Assembly (NCBI GenBank): GCA_902796115.1
Contig: CADBNX010000424.1
Span: 1-24,031, forward strand
From: an uncultured Eubacteriales bacterium
GTDB taxonomy: Bacteria; Bacillota; Clostridia; Christensenellales; Aristaeellaceae
Reading direction: 5' to 3'
DNA length: 24,031 bases
Under the pieces are notes generated by a model that saw only the letters and a program-made list of their open reading frames with translations, made no database searches and had not been told where the DNA came from. The position numbers were made by a program, and so were the translations under genes. Shown piece by piece: positions 1 through 7,869 of this stretch (position 1 is the first letter of the stretch; each line of letters starts with the position of its first letter).

Positions 1-54
1 AACGCCTTGCGATATGATGGCAGTAACACCAGAAATCCCCGGGAGGTGCTGTGC

Positions 55-909
55 TTGCTGAAAAAAGCCAACAACCTGGAATCACGTCAGCGCGGTTCAT
101 CGGATTTTCCGATCGAATACCACAGTCTGGACAGCAGGCATCCGCGCTATGAAATGCCCTATCACTGGCATGAAGAGCAGGAACTGGTGTATGTCAGCAA
201 AGGCAGTTTTGATCTGACGCTCGAGGACGAAACCTGTCACCTTTCCTCCGGGGACGCCATGTTCATCAATTCCGAACAATTGCACGGCGGCCTGCCGCAT
301 GACTGCTGCTATGAATGCCTTGTCTTCGACATGCGGATGCTGATGAAATGCGGTGAGCAGTGCAAAAAGCTCATCGGCCGGATCATTCTTCACGAGCTCT
401 ATCCCGTCCCTCTGTATCCTGACGGAAGCGAGTGCGCCGCTCGGATCCGGGAAATTTTTCATATCCTCCGTGATCGGAAAACAGGATGGGAATTATCGCT
501 TCTCGGTGCTTTGTATGCCTTCTTCGGCATCATATATCGGAATGAAATGTTTCTCGTCAATCCTTCCCCGTCACCCGAAGGAAAAAGGATCCTGCAGCTG
601 AAACCCGTGTTTGAAGCGATTGAAACCGGGTTTGCTTCCAATCTGCTGCTGGACGATCTTTCCCAGACCGCACACATGACACCGAAATACTTCTGTCGTT
701 TCTTCAAGGAAGCAGTTCACAGGACTCCGATCGATTACCTGAACTTTTACAGGATCGAACAGGCATGCGATGAAATTGCCGTGTCAGAAAAAAGCCTGAC
801 CGAGATCGCGCTGGATACGGGTTTTTCCGATCTGAACTATTTTATCCGGGTTTTCAAGAAGTACAAATGCATGACGCCCGGCCGCTATATGCAGCTGGTC
901 AGAAAATAA
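55..909 (+). CDS. AraC-family transcriptional regulator with N-terminal cupin sensor
   Basis: Predicted one-component DNA-binding regulator of 284 residues. The N-terminal part looks like an AraC cupin arm: HWHEEQELVYV near residues 37-47, followed by a beta-rich stretch ending SGDAMFINSEQLHG. The C-terminal third carries the two AraC helix-turn-helix units, at about 197-220 (DDLSQTAHMTPKYFCRFFKE) and 247-278 (LTEIALDTGFSDLNYFIRVFKK, ending MTPGRY). I chose the TTG at 55 because GGGAGG at 41-46 sits 8 bases before it. The frame stays open upstream to the window edge (another TTG at 7), so a longer protein cannot be excluded. Its ligand is unknown; the histidines of the cupin suggest a small sugar or metabolite, by family analogy only. 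It lies 50 bases before the dehydrogenase gene on the same strand and could be cotranscribed with it. Confidence 0.9.
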   Translation: MLKKANNLESRQRGSSDFPIEYHSLDSRHPRYEMPYHWHEEQELVYVSKGSFDLTLEDETCHLSSGDAMFINSEQLHGGLPHDCCYECLVFDMRMLMKCGEQCKKLIGRIILHELYPVPLYPDGSECAARIREIFHILRDRKTGWELSLLGALYAFFGIIYRNEMFLVNPSPSPEGKRILQLKPVFEAIETGFASNLLLDDLSQTAHMTPKYFCRFFKEAVHRTPIDYLNFYRIEQACDEIAVSEKSLTEIALDTGFSDLNYFIRVFKKYKCMTPGRYMQLVRK

Positions 910-959
910 TGTCTTATCCGGGCACGGTCCGTCACGCAAACTGATTTCGGGAGGTAAAC

Positions 960-1673
960 ATGCACAATGCGGTAATCATCGGCGGAAGCCGGGGCATCGG
1001 GCGCGAAATCACACGTTCGCTGCAGGAAGAAGGATGGAGAACCGTGGTATGCGCAAGGCATGAAGCGGCAGACAGCGAATCCCTAAAAAAGGACGGCTGC
1101 GGTTTCTTCCGCTGTGACGCAGGAGACAGCAATCAGGTCCGTGAACTCTACCGTTATACGAAAGGCATCCTTCCTTCCGTGGACGCGCTGATTATCAACG
1201 CCGGAATGGCCTGGGAAGGGCTGATTCAGGATATGCCGGAAGAAGTCTTCGATGAATTGTACCGGAACAATCTGAAAAGCGCGTTTTTATGCGCGAAGCA
1301 GTTTCTGCCCGATATGATCTCTCAGAAAAGCGGCAGTGTGGTATTCGTGTCTTCCATGTGGGGCGTCATCGGCGCAAGCTGCGAAGCCGCATATTCAGCT
1401 TTCAAAGCCGGCATCATCGGTTTTGCCAAATCATTGGCGAAGGAACTCGGCCCGAGCGGTATCCGGGTGAACGTACTCTGCCCCGGGTTTGTGAAAACGG
1501 AGATGACAAGGCATCTGGGGGAATCGGTTGCCGAACAGATGATCGACGAAACTCCGCTCGGAAGGATCTGTACGGTACATGACTGTGCGGACGCAGTCCT
1601 TTTCCTGTGTTCCCAACGCGCTTCGTTCATCACCGGACAGGTGCTCAACGTCAGCGGCGGCATGGTCATATAA
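960..1673 (+). CDS. Short-chain dehydrogenase/reductase, FabG-like; possible EF-P 5-aminopentanone reductase (YmfI type)
   Basis: NAD(P)-dependent oxidoreductase of 237 residues, a full-length classical SDR. The cofactor loop is GGSRGIG at 8-14, NAG is at 80-82, and the catalytic set is Ser132, Tyr145 and Lys149 (YSAFK). The C-terminal GQVLNVSGGMVI is the usual FabG-like ending. The active-site segment SSMWGVIGASCEAAYS, with the downstream ELGPSGIRVN, resembles from memory the Gram-positive YmfI branch, which reduces 5-aminopentanone on EF-P. Housekeeping FabG usually lacks the Trp-Gly and Cys-Glu pattern here. No fatty-acid synthesis genes surround it, and efp lies about 10 kb downstream. 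GGGAGG at 949-954 supports the ATG. SDR identity is very sure; the EF-P role is an inference, and a general 3-oxoacyl or sugar reductase remains possible. Confidence 0.93.
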   Translation: MHNAVIIGGSRGIGREITRSLQEEGWRTVVCARHEAADSESLKKDGCGFFRCDAGDSNQVRELYRYTKGILPSVDALIINAGMAWEGLIQDMPEEVFDELYRNNLKSAFLCAKQFLPDMISQKSGSVVFVSSMWGVIGASCEAAYSAFKAGIIGFAKSLAKELGPSGIRVNVLCPGFVKTEMTRHLGESVAEQMIDETPLGRICTVHDCADAVLFLCSQRASFITGQVLNVSGGMVI

Positions 1674-1692
1674 AGGCCGCAGACCGCCTTTT
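1672..1692 (+). terminator. Weak rho-independent terminator after the dehydrogenase
   Basis: AAAGGC at 1672-1677 pairs with GCCTTT at 1686-1691 around an 8-base loop and runs into a short T-tract. The stem starts inside the stop codon. It is only 6 bp, so termination may be partial. Confidence 0.4.
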
Positions 1693-1708
1693 CTATCGCC
1701 TTCCGGAA

Positions 1709-1729
1709 ATTTGTTTAACTTACACAAAT
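1709..1729. repeat. 21-bp near-perfect palindrome upstream of the prs promoter
   Basis: ATTTGT-T-TAA-C-TTA-C-ACAAAT is symmetric except for one T/C pair. It ends 23 bases before the proposed -35 element, the usual place for an activator or repressor operator. It does not fit the Rex box I know, because the half-sites are spaced too closely. It could also form an RNA hairpin, but it lies upstream of the likely transcription start. Confidence 0.55.
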
Positions 1730-1752
1730 CATAAAAGATTTTCCGCCAGCTA

Positions 1753-1781
1753 TTCAATTTTCAGGCAAACCTGTGTATAAT
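1753..1781 (+). promoter_or_regulatory. Predicted sigma-A-type promoter for the prs operon
   Basis: Perfect -10 TATAAT at 1776-1781, with TTCAAT at 1753-1758 as a weak -35 and a 17-base spacer. The predicted start, near 1788, leaves a leader of about 47 bases with the strong Shine-Dalgarno AGAGGGGGG at about 1817-1825. Confidence 0.7.
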
Positions 1782-1834
1782 ACAGGAGTACCCGTTATTT
1801 TCATTGATGATGTGGAAGAGGGGGGAATCTGAAA

Positions 1835-3046
1835 ATGAACAATTTTCTGACTGAGTGGGGCAGCGATCTGAAAAGTATTCCGATCGGACCTCTCGGAGTC
1901 ATTGCGATGGCGGGCTGTGAAGATATGGGCCGCCGGGTAAATAACTGGCTTTTGAAATGGAATAAGCTGCAGGAAGTACAGGACGAAGAGTATTATACCC
2001 TGCCCGGCTTAAACCGTGACACGTTTCTCATCAAGAGTTTCTGCCCGCGGTTCGGAACCGGCGAAAGCAAGGGCGTGATCAAAGAAAGCGTGCGCGGCTA
2101 TGACATGTACATCATTGTCGACGTGGCAGCACACAACGTGAAATACAAAATGTACGGAACGGATGTTCCGATGTCGCCTGACGATCATTTTGCCGATCTG
2201 AAGCGGATCATCGGCGCCATCGGCGGAAAAGCCAAGCGGATCAACGTGATCATGCCGTTTCTGTACGAAAGCAGGCAGCATCGCAAGAATTCCCGTGAAA
2301 GCCTGGACTGTGCCATCGCGCTGCAGGAACTGCAAAGGCTCGGGGTTGATAACATTCTGACGTTTGACGCGCATGATCCGCGGGTTCAGAACGCGATCCC
2401 TCTGGCCGGTTTTGAAAACGTAATGCCGTCCTATCAGATCCTGAAAGCCCTGTGCAAAAATGTGAAGGACCTCCGCTTCGACAAAGACAACATGATGTTT
2501 ATCGCTCCGGACGAAGGGGCAATGCAGCGGAATATTTATTACGCTTCCCTGCTTTCCCTTGATCTGGGTATGTTCTATAAACGCCGCGATTACACGACCG
2601 TCGTCAACGGACACAATCCGATCGTCGCGCATGAGTACCTCGGCGCATCCGTAGAGGGAAAGGACTGCATCGTCGTCGATGATATGATCTCATCCGGCGA
2701 TTCGATGATCGACCTTGCGTATGAATTGAAAAAACGGAAAGCAAACAGGATTTTCGCTGTGACTTCGTTCGCGTTCTTCACCAACGGGATCGAAGCCTTC
2801 AGCAAAGCCTATGAAGACGGCATAATCAGCAGGGTTATCTCGACGGACCTGACCTACTCAGTGGACGAAGCGCTCAATGCCCCGTGGTTTATCAGAGCGG
2901 ATCTGAGCAAGTATATCGCTTATCTGATTGCAACACTCAATCACGACAGGAGCCTTCACAAGCTTCTGAATCCCCAGGACAGAATCCAGCGTCTCATTGA
3001 AAATTATAAGAACGAGCAGGCCCAAAGCGGACTCAGGCTGGTGTGA
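1835..3046 (+). CDS. prs: Ribose-phosphate pyrophosphokinase, long clostridial variant
   Basis: Makes PRPP from ribose 5-phosphate and ATP, feeding purine, pyrimidine, His, Trp and NAD synthesis. At 403 residues it is clearly longer than the roughly 315 of classical Prs. Conserved parts are SVRGYDMYIIV (85-95), the ATP-side segment MPFLYESRQHRKNSRES (140-156), LTFDAHDP (175-182), KRRDY (249-253), and the PRPP loop VVDDMISSGDSM (280-291). The N-terminal subdomain is expanded and diverged (about residues 20-130), and there is an extra C-terminal helical tail after about 345. I recall this layout from Lachnospiraceae-type proteins annotated as PRPP synthetase. First gene of a run with hpt, the PRPP-consuming salvage enzyme, as its fifth gene. 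Activity is inferred from the PRPP loop; a specialised phosphoribosyl role is less likely. Confidence 0.9.
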   Translation: MNNFLTEWGSDLKSIPIGPLGVIAMAGCEDMGRRVNNWLLKWNKLQEVQDEEYYTLPGLNRDTFLIKSFCPRFGTGESKGVIKESVRGYDMYIIVDVAAHNVKYKMYGTDVPMSPDDHFADLKRIIGAIGGKAKRINVIMPFLYESRQHRKNSRESLDCAIALQELQRLGVDNILTFDAHDPRVQNAIPLAGFENVMPSYQILKALCKNVKDLRFDKDNMMFIAPDEGAMQRNIYYASLLSLDLGMFYKRRDYTTVVNGHNPIVAHEYLGASVEGKDCIVVDDMISSGDSMIDLAYELKKRKANRIFAVTSFAFFTNGIEAFSKAYEDGIISRVISTDLTYSVDEALNAPWFIRADLSKYIAYLIATLNHDRSLHKLLNPQDRIQRLIENYKNEQAQSGLRLV

Positions 3047-3047
3047 T

Positions 3048-3545
3048 ATGGACGTTCAGCAGGAAAAAGCGCCTGAAGCAAGACAGGAAATCACGGTTCA
3101 GGACAGCGGAAGAGAAGCAGCGCCTCCCAAAGGAAGCATTGTCAGGAGCGCGAAAGAATTCTTCGGCAATGCGTTCGGAAACGCGAAAAACCAGGATATT
3201 GCCGCTCTGGTCGAGGAATTTACCAGTGAAATGACCATTGTTGCGGAAGGACTCAGTGAAGACCAGGAACGTTTGAACAGTCAGGTTGATCTTCTGTCGG
3301 CGCATCAGTCTGAAACAGAGGAAAGTCTGCGCAAAAAGCTGCGTGAGAATGAGAATAAACTGAACAAGTTCGAAAGTGATCTCTCCGCCTTAACCGATCG
3401 CGTCCGAAAAATGGAAGAAACTGCCGCGCGGAAAAAGGAAAAGGCTGCCGAAAAAAAGATTTCCTGGCTCAGACAGGCCACCTGGCTTGTGGGAATCATC
3501 GCTGCGGCCTGGGTCATCACGTCCGTTATCGGTCTGTTTAAGTAA
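3048..3545 (+). CDS. Small tail-anchored coiled-coil protein of unknown function
   Basis: I do not recognise this 165-residue protein. Residues 1-30 are polar and probably disordered. About 60-140 is a charged, heptad-like helical region rich in Glu, Lys and Leu, consistent with a coiled coil. The C-terminus has one hydrophobic segment (about 144-163, WLVGIIAAAWVITSVIGLF) ending in a single Lys, so it looks tail-anchored with the coiled coil facing the cytoplasm. There is no signal peptide. The ATG at 3048 starts one base after the prs stop; a TTG at 2997 inside prs is possible but has no better ribosome site. No strong Shine-Dalgarno is visible, so translation may be coupled to prs. A scaffold or membrane-tether role would fit but is a guess. 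Confidence 0.82.
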   Translation: MDVQQEKAPEARQEITVQDSGREAAPPKGSIVRSAKEFFGNAFGNAKNQDIAALVEEFTSEMTIVAEGLSEDQERLNSQVDLLSAHQSETEESLRKKLRENENKLNKFESDLSALTDRVRKMEETAARKKEKAAEKKISWLRQATWLVGIIAAAWVITSVIGLFK

Positions 3546-3577
3546 CGACTGCTCACATTCACGCAAAGGAGGCTGCC

Positions 3578-3976
3578 GTGGTACGTACCGGAAGGGTGCT
3601 CTCTTCTCAGAACGGGATGCTCCGGATCTGTTTTCAAAAACCCGCTTCCTGTGACGGATGCAAGGGCTGCGGAAATCATACGGAAGCGCAGATCACCTTG
3701 ATGAGTCCATCCGCCGCGTCGGAAGGAGATACGGTTCTGGTTCGTTTTCCGGATAAGTCTCTGGTTTTGTCCGCAATCATCGTTTACATCCTGCCATTGT
3801 GTGTATTTCTTGCGGGGCTCATCGTGGGAAAGCTCGCTTTCGGAAGCGATACCGTGTCGGTGATTTCAGCACTGCTGGGACTGCTGATTTCTTTTTTCAT
3901 GCTTCGGAAGATCGATCGCAGAAAAAAATGCATGCCTTCCGTGATTTCCGTGATTCCTGCCGAAACACATGATTGA
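3578..3976 (+). CDS. RseC/MucC-like (SoxR-reducing system) membrane protein
   Basis: 132-residue membrane protein of the RseC type. An N-terminal cytoplasmic domain holds the cysteine cluster CDGCKGCG (about 25-32), typical of this family and thought to bind metal or an Fe-S centre. It is followed by EGDTVLVRF and two membrane helices (about 65-84 and 90-110), then a basic tail. In Proteobacteria RseC acts with Rnf/Rsx electron-transfer complexes and with sigma-E control. No rnf or rse partner is visible here, so its role is open; a redox or electron-transfer accessory is the natural guess. The GTG start is supported by AAAGGAGG at 3565-3572. Its end overlaps the tilS start by 8 bases (ATGATTGA), so the two are probably translationally coupled. 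Confidence 0.87.
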   Translation: MVRTGRVLSSQNGMLRICFQKPASCDGCKGCGNHTEAQITLMSPSAASEGDTVLVRFPDKSLVLSAIIVYILPLCVFLAGLIVGKLAFGSDTVSVISALLGLLISFFMLRKIDRRKKCMPSVISVIPAETHD

Positions 3977-5303
3977 TTCGGATCTTTTTCTTCAGCTTTA
4001 TTCTGCCGTGCAGGAGTCCTACCGGCGCATCGGCTCTCCGGAGCGGATTTTGGCCGCTTTTTCCGGCGGAGCGGATTCGACCGCGCTTCTTCTCATCCTG
4101 AAAGAGCTGTCCGTCCGGATCGGGTTTGAACTTTTCGCCGCGCATGTCAATCACGGAATCAGAGCGTCTGCCTCAGCGGATGAAAGCATCGCGCGGGATT
4201 TCTGTCTTGCGCGGGAGATTCCTTTTGCTGCGCTGTCGATCAGCATGAAAGGACAAAGTGAAAACGAAGCCCGGATCAAAAGATATCAGGTTCTGACCGA
4301 ATACGCCGTCAGCCGGCGCTGCACCCATATCGCAACCGCGCACCATCTGTACGATTCGACCGAAACCGTGTTTCTTCATATGCTGCGCGGTTCCGTCAGA
4401 GGCCTTGAAGGAATCCGGGAGATCCGCTGCGTTCCCGGGACGGATCTGTTCCTGTGGCGACCGCTGCTGCGGCAGACACCGGATGATATGCGTGCGATGC
4501 TCAAAAGCATGCAGATCCCCTGGGCGGAAGACGAGAGCAACCGGGACCGTTCCTATGAACGAAACCGCCTGAGACTGGATCTGCTTCCTTTGCTCAGGGA
4601 GATATCCCCGCAGGCAGACAGACATCTCCTGATCACATCACGTGTTCTGCAGGATGAAAACGATTATTTCGACAGCTGTGCCCGGGAGTTCCTGGAAGCA
4701 TACGCAAACCGTTCTCTCCCCTGCCCCTTTATCTGTGCGGATCCCCTGTCGCTGCAGCATCCTGCCATGCAGCGAAGAATCCTGCGCGCGTTTGTTCAAA
4801 CCGTATCGGGTATATCCATCGAATCCGGCGACGTATTCCGGATCGCATCACTCGATCCCGGGCAGCGGTATCAGATGAAAAACATGACCTTCAGCAGGTC
4901 GCAGAGCAGACTTCACCTGACCCTTCACACGGTCAAACCGCGTTTCAGCCTGTCATCCTTTGACATCACAGAAGAGAGCGCCGGCTTTGGCAACGGCCTT
5001 GATACGCAGCTGTTTCCCCGCGCTTTGCTTGAAAAATGCACTGTGCGCGGAAGAGAGGCGGGAGATGTCATCGTTCCTTTCGGCACGAGCCGCGAAAAAC
5101 GGATCCAGGATTATCTGATCGACCGGAAAATCGACCGTGCTTTCCGCAGTTATATTCCGCTTCTGTGTATCGGCAGCCAGGTCCTGTGGGCCGTCGGCGT
5201 CGGCGTCAGCGAAAAGCTCCGCTCCTGTGCCGGAAGCGAAACTGTGTTCCTGCGCTTCAGGGATCCGATTCCCTGGAAATATATCAAACAAAAGGAGCAG
5301 TAA
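3969..5303 (+). CDS. tilS: tRNA(Ile)-lysidine synthase TilS
   Basis: Converts C34 of the CAU-anticodon tRNA-Ile to lysidine using ATP and lysine, so that the tRNA reads AUA. This makes it normally essential. The N-type ATP pyrophosphatase P-loop is FSGGADST (31-38). Other family landmarks are AHVNHGIR (58-65), ATAHHLYDSTET and EDESNRDRSYERNRLR, where the last marks the tRNA-binding region. A C-terminal TilS domain follows, with REAGDVI, a KRIQDYLIDRKI segment, then PLL and WAVGVGVSE. Length (444 residues) is normal. It begins inside the end of the RseC-like gene and is followed 5 bases later by hpt, the conserved tilS-hpt-ftsH order of many Firmicutes. No defect is visible in the motifs. Confidence 0.97.
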   Translation: MIDSDLFLQLYSAVQESYRRIGSPERILAAFSGGADSTALLLILKELSVRIGFELFAAHVNHGIRASASADESIARDFCLAREIPFAALSISMKGQSENEARIKRYQVLTEYAVSRRCTHIATAHHLYDSTETVFLHMLRGSVRGLEGIREIRCVPGTDLFLWRPLLRQTPDDMRAMLKSMQIPWAEDESNRDRSYERNRLRLDLLPLLREISPQADRHLLITSRVLQDENDYFDSCAREFLEAYANRSLPCPFICADPLSLQHPAMQRRILRAFVQTVSGISIESGDVFRIASLDPGQRYQMKNMTFSRSQSRLHLTLHTVKPRFSLSSFDITEESAGFGNGLDTQLFPRALLEKCTVRGREAGDVIVPFGTSREKRIQDYLIDRKIDRAFRSYIPLLCIGSQVLWAVGVGVSEKLRSCAGSETVFLRFRDPIPWKYIKQKEQ

Positions 5304-5308
5304 ACAAA

Positions 5309-5866
5309 ATGTTTTGTGAATCGCCCATGTATGAAGATCTGGAACGGATTCTCCTGAGCAAGGAAGAAATACAGGCGAGAGTTCGGGAACTCGGAGAACA
5401 GATCACAGCGGATTACAGGGATGATCCTCCGGTCCTGGTAGGCATCCTGAAGGGAGCGATCGTGTTTTTCTCCGACCTGATCCGCTCCATCGAGCTGCCC
5501 CTGACCATTGATTTTATGGCCGTTTCCAGTTACGGAAGCAGCACGAAATCCTCAGGTGTCGTAAAAATCATCAAGGATCTCGATCATGACATCACCGGTA
5601 AAAACGTACTGATCGTCGAGGATATCGTTGACAGCGGAATGACGCTTTCGCATCTCAAGCAGGTTCTGGCCACAAGAAAAGCGAAAAAAGTCTCCATTGT
5701 CACATTGCTTGACAAACCGGAACGAAGAAGGACGAATCTTACGACCGATTACTGCGGTTTTCAGATTCCCGATGCGTTTGTTGTCGGTTATGGGCTTGAT
5801 TATGCCGAAAAATACAGAAACCTTCCCGATATCGGCATTCTGTCACCCAAAGTTTATGATTTGTAA
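5309..5866 (+). CDS. hpt: Hypoxanthine phosphoribosyltransferase
   Basis: Purine salvage enzyme joining hypoxanthine or guanine to PRPP to give IMP or GMP; cytosolic. Length is 185 residues, normal for the family. VGILKGAIVFFSDLIR (44-59) is the first substrate loop. The flexible-loop segment is SSYGSSTKSSG, the PRPP loop is VLIVEDIVDSGMTL (100-113), and the base-binding end is DAFVVGYGLDY (155-165). The ATG at 5309 was chosen because AGGAG at 5293-5297, inside the tilS end, lies about 11 bases upstream. The frame is open further upstream inside tilS, but that part is out-of-frame tilS sequence, and the ATG at 5327 has no ribosome site. It shares an operon with prs, so supplier and consumer of PRPP are coexpressed. 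Confidence 0.97.
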   Translation: MFCESPMYEDLERILLSKEEIQARVRELGEQITADYRDDPPVLVGILKGAIVFFSDLIRSIELPLTIDFMAVSSYGSSTKSSGVVKIIKDLDHDITGKNVLIVEDIVDSGMTLSHLKQVLATRKAKKVSIVTLLDKPERRRTNLTTDYCGFQIPDAFVVGYGLDYAEKYRNLPDIGILSPKVYDL

Positions 5867-5881
5867 AAAAATTGCAAACAA

Positions 5882-5911
5882 TTGCCTCAATCCGTTATTT
5901 TATGGTATAGT
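5882..5911 (+). promoter_or_regulatory. Predicted extended -10 promoter for ftsH operon
   Basis: TTGCCT at 5882-5887, an 18-base spacer, then TATAGT at 5906-5911 preceded by TG and one base (TGG TATAGT), an extended -10. It lies 50 bases upstream of the ftsH start. The layout is nearly identical to the promoter of the response regulator at 22954-22983. Confidence 0.72.
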
Positions 5912-5961
5912 ATATAAGGCCTGAAAACTGTCTTGAAGCAGGCCCGGAGGAGGATTCAGTT

Positions 5962-7869
5962 TTGCGAAAAACTTCCCATGGTTTTATCGGATACGTCGTG
6001 ATGATCGCGCTTTTCATTCTTCTTGCGGTCGTCATCTCACGGATGAATACATCGTTCACGCCGGATCAGATCGAATACCCGGAGCTTCTGGAACTTATCG
6101 AAAAAAAAGAAGTTGAAAAAGTTGCACTTGACGGAAACATGCTTTACGGCCTTTACAAAGGCGGAAAAAGCAGGTATTCGCTGAATTTCCCGAACACATA
6201 CGATTTTTCCACGGTGATCGGATATGATTTTATCGATACGGTCCGGATCATGACCGCGAATACGGACGACGATAAAAGCGTCAGCGATATCAGCGTAAAG
6301 GATTTTTCTTTTGATCTGCAGTATGTGGCCCCTGCGGTAACTCCATGGTACATTCAGATCCTGCCCTACCTCCTTCCCACGGTTTTGCTGATCGTTTTCT
6401 GGATCTACATCATGCGTCAGCAGGCAGGCGGCGGCACAAAAGTCATGAGCTTCGGAAAATCCCACGCGAGTATGGTCGATCCTACCCGCAACAAAAAGAC
6501 TTTTGCCGATGTCGCCGGTGCGGATGAGGAAAAAGAAGAGCTGCGTGAAATCGTGGATTTTCTGAAAAACCCGAAGGTGTATGTCGATCTCGGCGCCCGC
6601 ATTCCGAAAGGCGTATTGCTTGTCGGCCCTCCCGGCACGGGAAAAACACTGCTTGCCAAAGCAGTGGCAGGTGAAGCGAACGTTCCTTTCTTCTCGATCA
6701 GCGGTTCCGATTTCGTCGAAATGTTTGTCGGCGTAGGCGCAAGCAGGGTGCGCGACCTTTTCGACCAGGCGAAGCGCAACGCGCCGAGTATTATCTTTAT
6801 TGACGAGATCGACGCGGTCGGGCGCCATCGCGGCGCGGGACTCGGCGGCGGGCACGACGAAAGAGAGCAGACCCTGAACCAGCTCCTGGTTGAAATGGAC
6901 GGCTTTGCCACCAATGAAGGCGTGATCGTCATCGCGGCAACCAACCGGCGGGATATTCTTGATCCGGCGCTCCTGCGGCCCGGCCGTTTTGACAGACAGG
7001 TAACGGTGAATTATCCGGATCTCAACGGCAGAATCGCCATTCTGAAAGTGCATTGCAAAGGCAAGCCCCTTGCTCCGGACGTTGACCTGGAGAACATCGC
7101 GAAAACCACCCCCTTCGCGACAGGTGCCGATCTTGAAAACATCATGAATGAGGCCGCCATTCTTGCCGCGAGAGAGAAAACCACCCAGATCACGCAGCAG
7201 CATTTGCTGGAAGCGGTCGAACGGGTACAGATGGGGCCGGAAAAGCGCAGTCATAAAGTACTGGAGGAAGACCGGATCATCACGGCCTATCACGAGGCAG
7301 GGCACGCCATCGTAGGACATTATCTGCCGCAGTGCGACGATATTCATCTGATCACCATCGTGCCGCGCGGGCAGGCTGCCGGTATGACCCTTGCACTGCC
7401 TGAGAAGGAATATGACCACCAGGGAAAGACCAAGCTTCTTGAGAATATCACCATGATGCTTGGCGGCCGTGCCGCCGAAAGCCTTACGCAGAACGATATC
7501 TGTACCGGCGCCGTCAACGACCTTCAGCGTGCCACGGAAATCGCGCGTTCCATGGTGACGCGCTTCGGAATGAGCGAAAAACTCGGTACGGTATATTTGG
7601 GCAGCGATCAGGAAGTATTCGTCGGCATGGAATTCGGCCAGACCCGTGAATACAGCGAAGACACAGCCTCAATGATCGATCAGGAAGTCAGGAACATCCT
7701 GAATCAATGCTACGCGTCCGCTCTGCGTATTCTGCGGGAGCATTTCAATCAGCTTCAGGAGCTCGGAAAGCTCCTGATCAAAATGGAAACCATCACCCGC
7801 AAGGATTTTCTTGAATTCATTGATTCCATGGAAAAACCTGCCGAAAAGGAACCGTTGATTTCAGTATGA
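5962..7869 (+). CDS. ftsH: ATP-dependent zinc metalloprotease FtsH
   Basis: Membrane-anchored AAA+ protease that extracts and degrades membrane and regulatory proteins as a hexamer. Length 635 residues is normal. One transmembrane helix lies at about 8-26 and a second at about 131-151, flanking the extracytoplasmic domain. The AAA part has Walker A GPPGTGKT (222-229), Walker B IIFIDE (277-282), the second region of homology ATNRRDILDPALLRPGRFDR (326-345), and the pore loop around FVEMFVG. The zinc site is HEAGH (444-448) with Asp520 (GAVNDLQRAT) as probable third ligand. It starts with TTG, supported by GGAGGAGG at 5946-5953. Its stop overlaps the PHP gene by ATGA. All catalytic residues are present, so it should be active. 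Confidence 0.98.
   Translation: MRKTSHGFIGYVVMIALFILLAVVISRMNTSFTPDQIEYPELLELIEKKEVEKVALDGNMLYGLYKGGKSRYSLNFPNTYDFSTVIGYDFIDTVRIMTANTDDDKSVSDISVKDFSFDLQYVAPAVTPWYIQILPYLLPTVLLIVFWIYIMRQQAGGGTKVMSFGKSHASMVDPTRNKKTFADVAGADEEKEELREIVDFLKNPKVYVDLGARIPKGVLLVGPPGTGKTLLAKAVAGEANVPFFSISGSDFVEMFVGVGASRVRDLFDQAKRNAPSIIFIDEIDAVGRHRGAGLGGGHDEREQTLNQLLVEMDGFATNEGVIVIAATNRRDILDPALLRPGRFDRQVTVNYPDLNGRIAILKVHCKGKPLAPDVDLENIAKTTPFATGADLENIMNEAAILAAREKTTQITQQHLLEAVERVQMGPEKRSHKVLEEDRIITAYHEAGHAIVGHYLPQCDDIHLITIVPRGQAAGMTLALPEKEYDHQGKTKLLENITMMLGGRAAESLTQNDICTGAVNDLQRATEIARSMVTRFGMSEKLGTVYLGSDQEVFVGMEFGQTREYSEDTASMIDQEVRNILNQCYASALRILREHFNQLQELGKLLIKMETITRKDFLEFIDSMEKPAEKEPLISV

Noticed and set aside
5036..5308. 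Upstream extension of the hpt frame into tilS
   Set aside because: The extra 91 residues are out-of-frame tilS sequence; the family length and ribosome site both fit the ATG at 5309.
6037..7419. A 460-codon open frame on the minus strand opposite ftsH
   Set aside because: It lies wholly inside a well-conserved protease, has no ribosome site or family resemblance, and the translation is Arg/His/Phe-rich as expected from a codon shadow.
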